Origin: a bacterium (Candidatus Blackallbacteria) CG13_big_fil_rev_8_21_14_2_50_49_14
Lineage (GTDB): Bacteria > Cyanobacteriota > Sericytochromatia > UBA7694
Reading direction: 5' to 3'
NCBI GenBank assembly: GCA_002783405.1
Contig: PFGG01000075.1
Location: 124,001-188,000, forward strand
DNA: 64,000 bases
Shown: positions 52,061 to 59,505 of the stretch, piece after piece
Position numbering within the stretch: position 1 is the stretch's first letter
Layout: each line of letters opens with the position of its first letter
Position numbers and translations under genes: made by a program
The notes under the pieces: generated by a model
The model's database searches: none
What the model was told of the DNA's origin: nothing
Seen by the model: the letters and a program-made list of their open reading frames with translations, nothing else

Positions 52061-53218
52061 CTAGCTGTTGCGGCGCAAAATCTCAATCGGTTCAGCCCGC
52101 ACCGCTCTGCGGGCCGGAAAAAAGCTGGCAAGAATACAGATTACGAGGGTCGCCAGGGCCACCAGAATAAAATCCTGGGGCTGCATTTGCACCGGCAGAT
52201 AATCCAAATCATAGACATCTCCGGGAATGCGTACCGGAAAAAAAGTAAGGTAGAGCGAAGCGCCAACCCCCAAGAGAGAGCCACTCAAGACCCCCACCAC
52301 CCCAATCACAAAACCCTGGGCCAGAAAAATCAAACCGATCTGATGTCGGCTGGCGCCCAAGGCACGCAAAATACCAATATCCATGGTTTTCTCCATGACA
52401 ATCATCACCAGGGTATTGGCAATCCCAATCATGGCGACCACAATAATAAACAGAATCACGAGAAAAATCACTTTTTTCTCAAGCGCCATGGCACTGAGCA
52501 GACTCTTGTTGCTGTCCATCCAGGTGCGCAGATAAAGGGTCGGAAAAGCCTCTTGAATTTGAGAGGAGATCGCGTGCACCCCAAAGACATCCTTGACCTT
52601 GACCGCAATTTCACTGGCCACATCTTCGGTCTGATAGAGCACCTGTATTTGTTCAAGCGGCATCAGCACAATCCGCACATCCAGCTCATACAACCCCGAA
52701 TGAAAGACGCCGGTCACCGTAAAAACAGAGGTTCCCTGGGCGGTGATCAGCTCAACCGTATCCCCGATAAACAGCTGAAGTTTTTTCGCCAGCTCCGACC
52801 CCACCACCAGACTGGCCTTACCAGGAACCTGCCATTTGCCTTTGGTTAAATAGGTTTTCAGGCTTTTTGCAGCATCTTGAGCGCTCACCCCATAGACCAA
52901 GGTGCCTGTGGTATGCAGCGGGTTGCGAATCAAGGCCTGCTGTTTTTGTAAGGGATAGGCGCTGATCACCCCTGGATAACGCAAAATTTGACTTTGCAGG
53001 GTTTTGTATTTTGAAAGATAATCCTCAAGGCCCGGTTTCACGCTGATATGCGGGGTCGTACCTAAAATTTTCTCCACCATATCCGATTCAAAGCCGTTGG
53101 TCAGCGAAAGCGCGGTGGTCAGAATCATCACCCCCACAGCCACACTCAGAACCGAGACCAAAGTCTGCTTCCAACGGGTGCGCAAATGTTTCAGGGCGAT
53201 AAAAAGCGTCGGGTGAAT
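52061..53218 (-). CDS. LolC/LolE-like ABC permease with an apparent AUU start
   Basis: A 385-residue FtsX permease. The chain IHPTLFIALKHLRTRWKQT leads into helix 1 (VLSVAVGVMILTTALSL), followed by a periplasmic domain (about 50-270) and three helices (VILFIIVVAMIGIANTLVMIVME; VIGVVGVLSGSLLGVGASLYL; ILVALATLVICILASFFPARRAV). The only start codon placed after a good ribosome site (AGGAG, seven bases) is ATT at 53218. The alternatives, CTG 53194 and TTG 53185, would remove the conserved FIALKHLRTR amphipathic start. The ATPase partner is not in the window. It follows the ApbE-like gene. Confidence 0.8.
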   Translation of the reverse strand: MHPTLFIALKHLRTRWKQTLVSVLSVAVGVMILTTALSLTNGFESDMVEKILGTTPHISVKPGLEDYLSKYKTLQSQILRYPGVISAYPLQKQQALIRNPLHTTGTLVYGVSAQDAAKSLKTYLTKGKWQVPGKASLVVGSELAKKLQLFIGDTVELITAQGTSVFTVTGVFHSGLYELDVRIVLMPLEQIQVLYQTEDVASEIAVKVKDVFGVHAISSQIQEAFPTLYLRTWMDSNKSLLSAMALEKKVIFLVILFIIVVAMIGIANTLVMIVMEKTMDIGILRALGASRHQIGLIFLAQGFVIGVVGVLSGSLLGVGASLYLTFFPVRIPGDVYDLDYLPVQMQPQDFILVALATLVICILASFFPARRAVRAEPIEILRRNS

Positions 53219-53230
53219 GGGAAAACTCCT

Positions 53231-54235
53231 TCAGTGGCTGTATTCCAAGGGTATCAGCAAACTGTTCTGACTGACCAGTTTGAGGGCATGGGTTTGCTCC
53301 AATTCTGGCAAAACTTTCTGAATTTCAGCGGAAGTCAAACGAATCAGCAAATGCGCACTGAGTTCCGCAGCCAAGGCATTGGGGCGGGTAATACTGAGTG
53401 CCAGCCCCTGTTCAGTTGGCTGGCCGGTACGGGCATCCAACAGATCATGGTAGTTTAAGCCCCCATAGGTAAAGGTATTGCTCAAAACACTGATCCGCGC
53501 CAAGGCCTGATCCTTGACATAGAGATACGAGAAAACGCGTCCCGGCATTTGCGGGTGGGGCATGGCCACCTTCCAGGCCTGAGCCCCGGGTGGAACCCCC
53601 TGATAATAGCCCACCTCGCGTGTACTGAGAGCCGCCACCAAACCCGATTTTTTCAAAAGCGGAACAGCCCGATCAATCAAAAACCCCTGCAAACCGGGTC
53701 TGAGATTGAGGCGAAGATTTTTTTTTGAAATCTGCAAACGAAAAGGGGACTCCATCAACTTCAGCGCAGAGGCATCCAAAAGCGGTTTTATTTTTTCCCA
53801 ATCAGCCGTTCCCGGCAAATGATAATTAAAAGACCCTGGCACAAATCCCCAAAGCGCATAAAGAGGTTGAGAAGTAGGGTCTAAGGCTCCCTGGCTCAAA
53901 CGGTGGTAGTTCAAAAGCGCTTTTAAAAAATTGAAGAGGGGCTCAGAAACCACCACAGGCTCAAGTTGGGCTGCTTTTTCAAGTTTTTCAAGGGCAGGCT
54001 CAGCAAGAAGCGGCACCTGAAGTTTGAGTTCCTGCCAGATATCTGTCGCCAGTTTCTGAGCCGCACCCGCTTGGGCACTGTAAACCTCAAGCTGAAAAGC
54101 AGCGTCTAGAACCTGTTCGTGAAAGACAAAGCGTTTGACTGGATCGCCGCTGGGCACAGGGGCTTGCGCCCAGACAGGCAAGAAAAAGATCAGACCCAAA
54201 CCCCAGAAAAAAAGCAGGGCTTTGTTCACACTCAA
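53231..54235 (-). CDS. ApbE-like FAD:protein FMN transferase
   Basis: A 334-residue exported protein (signal peptide residues 1-23, ending VWAQA). The ApbE pattern is present in part: QGALDPTSQPLYALWGF, LQGFLIDRAV in place of GKGYAVD, and NYHDLLDARTGQP in place of HIIDPRTGxP. The GD(I)R flavin-site block looks poorly conserved (TREVGYYQG), so activity is uncertain. ApbE enzymes attach FMN to Thr/Ser of NqrC/RnfG-type proteins in the periplasm. It overlaps the epimerase gene by an ATGA and is followed by the LolE-like gene. Confidence 0.8.
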   Translation of the reverse strand: MSVNKALLFFWGLGLIFFLPVWAQAPVPSGDPVKRFVFHEQVLDAAFQLEVYSAQAGAAQKLATDIWQELKLQVPLLAEPALEKLEKAAQLEPVVVSEPLFNFLKALLNYHRLSQGALDPTSQPLYALWGFVPGSFNYHLPGTADWEKIKPLLDASALKLMESPFRLQISKKNLRLNLRPGLQGFLIDRAVPLLKKSGLVAALSTREVGYYQGVPPGAQAWKVAMPHPQMPGRVFSYLYVKDQALARISVLSNTFTYGGLNYHDLLDARTGQPTEQGLALSITRPNALAAELSAHLLIRLTSAEIQKVLPELEQTHALKLVSQNSLLIPLEYSH

Positions 54236-54921
54236 ATTTCCGCGAAGGGATCAGCCATGCGCGCAACAAAGCGGCGGGCAATCAACTGGGGGCGCGTAAT
54301 CGCCGAACCAACAACCACGGCATAAGCCCCCAATTCCTGCGCCACCATCGCCTGTTCCGGCGTCCAGATTCTGCCCTCCATGATCACGGGCAGTGAAACA
54401 GCTTGTTTCAAAGCCTGTAAAAGTTGAAAATCAGGCTCCTTCTGTTGGCGGCTATACGGGGTATAACCTGACAAAGTGGTGCTGATACAGTCGAAACCCA
54501 AACGTTCAGCTTCTTTGCCCTCTTCCAGCGTGGAAATATCTGCCATCAGGCACACGTCTTTCACTTTCAAGGCTGTGACGATCTGTGCCAGAGATTCTCC
54601 ACCCGGTCGGGGACGCGAGGTGGCATCCAGGGCCAGAATATCCGCTCCGGCAGCCAGAATTTCTTCAGCATCTGCCAAAGTGGGGGTAATATAGACTTCA
54701 CTCTTGGGATAGGTTCGCTTCCAAAGCCCAATCACGGGAGCCTCGACCTGCATGCGCACATGCCGGATCGTCTCGGGCCCATTCAGGCGCAGACCCTTGG
54801 CCCCACCAAGAAGAGCAGCCTGGGCCATGCCCGTAACAAAACGGTGATTATAAAAAGCCTCATCAGCCTCTGGCTGACAAGAAACGATCAGAGCGTGGTG
54901 TAAAGTTTCAAGATTAAACAA
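54232..54921 (-). CDS. nanE: N-acylglucosamine-6-phosphate 2-epimerase
   Basis: Interconverts ManNAc-6-P and GlcNAc-6-P. The 229-residue TIM barrel has LIVSCQPEADEAF near the start, then GGAKGLRLNGPETI, ITPTLADAEEILAAGADILALDAT (in two parts), LMADISTLEEG, CISTTLSGYTPYS and PVIMEGRIWTPEQA, all family blocks. No sialic acid or ManNAc kinase genes adjoin. Together with the two UDP-GlcNAc epimerases it gives the window three routes touching ManNAc. Confidence 0.93.
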   Translation of the reverse strand: MFNLETLHHALIVSCQPEADEAFYNHRFVTGMAQAALLGGAKGLRLNGPETIRHVRMQVEAPVIGLWKRTYPKSEVYITPTLADAEEILAAGADILALDATSRPRPGGESLAQIVTALKVKDVCLMADISTLEEGKEAERLGFDCISTTLSGYTPYSRQQKEPDFQLLQALKQAVSLPVIMEGRIWTPEQAMVAQELGAYAVVVGSAITRPQLIARRFVARMADPFAEI

Positions 54922-55040
54922 ATATTAACCTCAATTAATACATATCTTTAATTTGATCCGACAAGTCTGAACGACAGCGTCGCTATATAGATACTAGCAG
55001 TTTATACGGTATTTGAATCTAAAGTAGAGGGCAAAGAAAA

Positions 55041-56354
55041 ATGAAAGTCAATCAGATTAAAAAACTCAGCAAGCCCCTGTTGGTTGGGCTGATCGGCAGC
55101 ACCCTGCTGCTGGCGACTGGCTGTGGCAAGCGTACCCCGCTCGTCAGCGATGTCGCCAGTTCAGAACCTGCCGCAGGTGTTCCTGGCGTAGATCCCAATT
55201 TGGGTTCTGGCATTGGCGCTCCCGCACCCTATCCCGGAGACAGCAACAGTGATGGCTATTCTGATTTGCCCCAGCAGCCCACTGATATTCCTGAGCCCCT
55301 GCCTGCTCCTACTACCCCCGTACAACCCGGCGCACCGATCACAATGCGTGCCGTTGCAAATACCACTGCTTTTGCTCTGCCCCAATTCAGCAACCTCTTC
55401 CGTATCAACGGTGTCTATGTCTATATCCACCTGACCTGGCAGCCTGTGACCAACGCTGCTGAATACTGGCTCTATAAAGGCCGTATCCCCGAATTCAACG
55501 AAGCCCGTCGTGAAACCGCTTACGCGATTGTTCCCGCTGGTTTTGCCCGTGCAGGTTTTAAGGATGGCCTTGAAGCCCCCAACCTGAACGGTGGCAGCCT
55601 GCTCGACAAACTTCAGCGCGGTTTCAATATGATTACCAATCGTCCTGGCGTTCAGTACGATTACAAGGTCATCGCAGTAGACGCCAATGGCATTCCGATG
55701 TCTGAATCCCCCATGGTTCAGAGCGTCCCCCTGGCGCCGATCAGCTCTCCCAAGCTGGATCCCGCCGCTGATACCAATACCCGCAACCCCCTCTTCACCT
55801 GGAGAGATGGTCAAGAAGGCACCAAGCCCGATGGTTACTACACCATGGTTTTCCCCTCCGTGCAGTTTACCAATGGCACCTTGCCTCCTACCTCTATCGC
55901 CTACTGGAGCGTTTTCCGCCCCGCTGGCACCAACGTGGTTCGCTATGGCGATGACAGTTCCAATCTGACCTCTTATAGTGGCACCTTGCCCTTTGACATC
56001 ACCTTCACCCTGGGTGCGGGCAAGAATTATTCCTGGACTGTGGTAGGTGTCAAAACCGATACCGGCGATATGAAAACCGCCAGTGCCATTTCACGTAGTT
56101 GGAGCGGCTTTGGTAACTTCCAAATTGCAGCAAATGCTGCTCCTCCTGTGGTCACTGCCAACAGCGTCCGCCGTCGGCAACAACAGGGTGGCGTGAGCAG
56201 CTTCGCAGCTCCCCGTTATGGACAGGCTCCTGTGGGCCAGACCACCTATGGTCAAGGTTATCCTCAGCAGACAGGTTACCCCCAACAGTATCCTCAACAA
56301 CAGGCTCCGCGTGCTCCCCAGCCGCAGATCCCCACCAATGCACCCCGCTTCTAG
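55041..56354 (+). CDS. Large surface lipoprotein with Gln/Pro-rich tail
   Basis: A 437-residue lipoprotein (lipobox LATGC near residue 28; GAGGG ribosome site). The N-terminal region is Pro-rich and acidic. Residues about 110-360 form two beta-sandwich-like units with FnIII character (YVYIHLTWQPVTNAAEYWLYKG; KNYSWTVVGVKTDTGDMKTASA). The last 75 residues are Gln/Pro/Tyr/Gly repeats (YGQGYPQQTGYPQQ). No enzyme motif is seen. Its gene is followed after 44 bases by the NHL lipoprotein and may share its transcript. Confidence 0.72.
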   Translation: MKVNQIKKLSKPLLVGLIGSTLLLATGCGKRTPLVSDVASSEPAAGVPGVDPNLGSGIGAPAPYPGDSNSDGYSDLPQQPTDIPEPLPAPTTPVQPGAPITMRAVANTTAFALPQFSNLFRINGVYVYIHLTWQPVTNAAEYWLYKGRIPEFNEARRETAYAIVPAGFARAGFKDGLEAPNLNGGSLLDKLQRGFNMITNRPGVQYDYKVIAVDANGIPMSESPMVQSVPLAPISSPKLDPAADTNTRNPLFTWRDGQEGTKPDGYYTMVFPSVQFTNGTLPPTSIAYWSVFRPAGTNVVRYGDDSSNLTSYSGTLPFDITFTLGAGKNYSWTVVGVKTDTGDMKTASAISRSWSGFGNFQIAANAAPPVVTANSVRRRQQQGGVSSFAAPRYGQAPVGQTTYGQGYPQQTGYPQQYPQQQAPRAPQPQIPTNAPRF

Positions 56355-56398
56355 TTTGAGTTACAATAAAAAGTAATCAAACCCAATTTGGAGGCGCC

Positions 56399-57922
56399 AT
56401 GCAAGTCAAACGACTGATTCATCTGCTCACTGCAGTTTGGATCAGTCTTGTCTTTTTGCTCGCCTGCCGCCCCAGCAATCTGGTGGATGGGGGCATTCTT
56501 GGCCCCGGCATTCCTGTTTCGCTCACCATTCAAGTCGTCGATGCCCTGACCCTACAACCCATCAGTGGGGCCCGCATCACCCTCAAAAAAGATGGGCAGA
56601 ATATTGCGCCCGATCAGGCCTCTGATGGTTCTGGGGCCGCCGTATTTACCAATGTGCCCTCGGGTGATGGCTATAAAGCCTTTGCAGGCAGTGTCAGGGG
56701 CTATACCCCAGCCGCCTCCCCCGCAATCAAACTCACCCAAAATGACAGTGTACAAATTGCCATGTCACCGAGTGTCAATTCCGGCGCCGGTCTGGTAGCG
56801 GGCTCGGTCAAAGATGCAAGTACCCAGGCCCCGCTGGCAGGGGTTTCTGTCAATCTGGTGCCCATGGCGGGTCTGGCCAGCTACCGTGCCCCCACCCCAA
56901 GAGCGGGCGTGCAGCAAATGTCAGTGCCGCGTTATCCCCCCTACCGAATTCAACAGGTTCCACCAGTGCCCGGTGGCAGTGTGGTTCAAACCGACGCCTC
57001 CGGCCAATTTACCTTCAACAGTGTTCCCGGTGGCGCTTACCAGGCTGTTTTTCAAATGCCTGGCTATAAACAGATGACCCGTGACAATATCGTGGTCACC
57101 CCCGGTGAAAGCACCACGATTGAAACCGTCTTCATGAAATCAGGCTCAGGCACGGGCAACAGTGCCGGCAATATCCTGGTCGTCGAATCAGGTCGCGTGG
57201 TGCAAATGAATGCCCAAAACCAGATTATCTGGCGTTTTGCCACGCCCAATCCCTCTTCGGCCACCCGTCTGCCCGATGGCAATACCCTGGTCGCCGATGA
57301 AAGCGCCAGCCAAGTCTGGTCGATTGGCCCCGATGGCAGCATCCTTTGGAAAATGGGCAGCACCTTGGGCCTGATCAATACCCTCTCTGGGCCGGGCTGG
57401 GTTTCAGCGGCCAAAGACGGATTGTCTTTTCTGATCACAGATACCGGCAATAACCGCATCCTTGAAATTCAAAACGGTCAAATTGTCTGGGAATTCAAAC
57501 AAACCCTCTTGCGTCCCCGTTCAGCCACCTATATTCCCAATGGCAATATTCTGATCGCTGACACAGGCAGCCGAAGAGTGATTGAAGTAACCCGCAATGG
57601 ACAGGTAGTCTGGAGCTTTTTAACCGATATGTCGGCCCCTGTGCACGCTGTTCGTTTGGAAGACGGCAATACCCTGATCACCGATGCGGGCTATAACCGC
57701 GTGATCATGATCAACGCGGCCGGACAATCCGTTTGGTATTTTGATGGTTCAGCCGATCCAGCCGGCCCACTCAACCGCCCCCGCAGTGCCATGGCCTCTG
57801 CTACCGGTACCTTCTTGATTTCAGATACCGGCAATAACCGCATTCTTGAGGTCAATCGGCAGCGTCAGGTGGTCAATGCCCTTTCCAATTTTGCGCACCC
57901 TCAGGTCATTGAACGGCTTTAA
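56399..57922 (+). CDS. NHL-propeller lipoprotein with two carboxypeptidase-regulatory-like domains
   Basis: A 507-residue lipoprotein (lipobox LLAC near residue 22; GGAGG ribosome site). Two CarboxypepD-regulatory beta-sandwiches (IQVVDALTLQPISGARITLKK region about 38-120; VAGSVKDASTQAPLAGVSVNL about 130-245) precede an NHL-type propeller (about 255-505) with units such as ADTGSRRVIEV, TDTGNNRILEI, SDTGNNRILEV. The same ADTGNNR repeat occurs in the large cytoplasmic NHL protein at 24 kb. It is probably a surface binding protein; no catalytic site is seen. Confidence 0.85.
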   Translation: MQVKRLIHLLTAVWISLVFLLACRPSNLVDGGILGPGIPVSLTIQVVDALTLQPISGARITLKKDGQNIAPDQASDGSGAAVFTNVPSGDGYKAFAGSVRGYTPAASPAIKLTQNDSVQIAMSPSVNSGAGLVAGSVKDASTQAPLAGVSVNLVPMAGLASYRAPTPRAGVQQMSVPRYPPYRIQQVPPVPGGSVVQTDASGQFTFNSVPGGAYQAVFQMPGYKQMTRDNIVVTPGESTTIETVFMKSGSGTGNSAGNILVVESGRVVQMNAQNQIIWRFATPNPSSATRLPDGNTLVADESASQVWSIGPDGSILWKMGSTLGLINTLSGPGWVSAAKDGLSFLITDTGNNRILEIQNGQIVWEFKQTLLRPRSATYIPNGNILIADTGSRRVIEVTRNGQVVWSFLTDMSAPVHAVRLEDGNTLITDAGYNRVIMINAAGQSVWYFDGSADPAGPLNRPRSAMASATGTFLISDTGNNRILEVNRQRQVVNALSNFAHPQVIERL

Positions 57923-57924
57923 AA

Positions 57925-58305
57925 TCAAGCCGGGACAGGCACTTCTCCCTTAAGCCATTGGCGAAAAAGACGTGCATTTTCAAGGGTCAAAGGATAATCT
58001 TCCTGCGGTTCAATCCAAAAAGAACAGACCTCGGAGATCAATTCATCTTCCCATTCAAAGATCTCTGAGCGGGTCAAGGTTTCAGCGATCAGTCTGAGAT
58101 CTTCAGGGGGCATAATTTCATTCAAAACAGAATCACAAACCCGTACCAGATCAAAGGGTTCTAAAATATACACAGTGTTCATATCGCGAAAGGTATAGTG
58201 AAACGACTCGTCTTCATCCTGTTCGCGTGCCAGTTGCAGAACATCCTGCAAGTCCTGGGCATCAATTTCTTCCAGAAAAAATTGGTGTAATGCGTTTTCT
58301 AACAT
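57925..58305 (-). CDS. Hypothetical protein
   Basis: A 126-residue acidic, helical protein (QDLQDVLQLAREQDEDESFHYTF; RDMNTVYILEPFDLVRVCDSVLNEIMPPEDLRL). It has no signal or membrane segment and belongs to no family I recognise. It ends two bases after the NHL lipoprotein stop on the opposite strand. The following 142 bases to the menC gene show no recognised feature. Confidence 0.55.
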   Translation of the reverse strand: MLENALHQFFLEEIDAQDLQDVLQLAREQDEDESFHYTFRDMNTVYILEPFDLVRVCDSVLNEIMPPEDLRLIAETLTRSEIFEWEDELISEVCSFWIEPQEDYPLTLENARLFRQWLKGEVPVPA

Positions 58306-58447
58306 CTCATTGTCTCTTCTTTAGTATCATCAATCCGCAACAAGCGGTAGGCAGCATAAATCATAAAAGGGGGGAACCAGGTGGCAGGTGTTCAGCACAA
58401 AGCTTGCTGCACGCTCTCCCTACAAGAGCGACCTGCTTACGTGGATT

Positions 58448-59446
58448 TCAAAATTGAATCTTTTTTAAATAAACTGTGTTCAGCAGGGGCTTGTCAAGCA
58501 TTTTAGGCTCAAGAATCAGGGCTCCGGCTTGAATCCGAAAAGGAGAAGCCAAAAAAGAATCTGAAAAAACACGCCAGGTATCCAAGCCGGCGGGCAAAAC
58601 GGGCTTGAGTTGAGCAGCACGCAGGGCAAGAAAACCAAGTCCCCAGGCACTTTCAAAAACACTGCTGAGGGTGAGGGTTCTGTTTCTGGCACGGGCCGCC
58701 TGAATCCAAGTCTCTGTCTGAGCAGCCCCCAAGAGCATGGGCTTGAGAACGATTCCAGCAAGCGTATGCCAAGGCAAATGCTCGGGCTGAAAGGCCATCA
58801 GACTCTCATCCAGCACCAGTGACCAAGCCGTCTCTTGGGCCAATACCGACAGATCAGCCAGATCACGGAGAGGCTCTTCTATATAGGCAAAGGGTAGATC
58901 CTGCCAAGCTTGGGCACGGGCCAAGGCTTCAGGTAAATTCCAGCTGCGGTTGGCATCCAAGCGCAGCTGAATATCTGAAGCTGTGGCATCAAAAATCGCG
59001 TGAACTCGCCGGGTATCCTGAAGCAAATCCAAAAATCCCACTTTGAGTTTAAAACACCGGTAGCCCTGGGCATAATAAGCCGCACTCTCTTGTGCCAGGG
59101 TCAGGGGATCCGCTGCTGTTAAAAGTGCATTCAAAGGAATCTCTACGCTGTGAAGCTCCCTGCGAAAAACATCGTCCTGGGCCATTTTCAGCCCCCAGGC
59201 CAAAGCGGGGAAGCGCTCTGCGCTTGAAGGACGGAGATCCTGAGCATTCTGAACCAGCCAGGTCTGAGCCTCCTGAAGTGAATCCGTGCTTAAACCTGGA
59301 AAAGGGGCAACTTCACCCCACCCACGCGAACCATCGCTGCGCCTAATCTCAAAGAACAAACCCTGACGCGCTTCTAAAAGCCCATATTTCATTTCTAGAG
59401 GAACCCGCAAGGGCAGATGGTATGACCAGAGTTTTTTTAATTGCAT
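58448..59446 (-). CDS. menC: o-Succinylbenzoate synthase (enolase superfamily)
   Basis: Dehydrates SHCHC to o-succinylbenzoate in menaquinone synthesis. The 332 residues have the enolase-superfamily set: FKLKVG (KxK catalytic Lys), DANRSW, YIEEPL and DES for the three metal ligands, and KPML in the last strand, then SSVFESAWGLGFLA, which favours MenC. N-acylamino acid racemase or dipeptide epimerase are related alternatives. No other men gene is nearby. Confidence 0.88.
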   Translation of the reverse strand: MQLKKLWSYHLPLRVPLEMKYGLLEARQGLFFEIRRSDGSRGWGEVAPFPGLSTDSLQEAQTWLVQNAQDLRPSSAERFPALAWGLKMAQDDVFRRELHSVEIPLNALLTAADPLTLAQESAAYYAQGYRCFKLKVGFLDLLQDTRRVHAIFDATASDIQLRLDANRSWNLPEALARAQAWQDLPFAYIEEPLRDLADLSVLAQETAWSLVLDESLMAFQPEHLPWHTLAGIVLKPMLLGAAQTETWIQAARARNRTLTLSSVFESAWGLGFLALRAAQLKPVLPAGLDTWRVFSDSFLASPFRIQAGALILEPKMLDKPLLNTVYLKKIQF

Positions 59447-59452
59447 TGTACA

Positions 59453-59490
59453 AACAAACAGGGTGGGCCCTTGAACCCACCCTGTTGAGT
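59453..59490 (-). terminator. Terminator of the PQQ-propeller lipoprotein gene
   Basis: An 11-bp perfect stem (AACAGGGTGGG and complement) with a short loop; on the minus strand it runs into TTTGTTTG. It lies 16 bases past the stop at 59506 and just ahead of menC. Confidence 0.85.
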
Positions 59491-59505
59491 TTTCACCTTA
59501 TCAGT

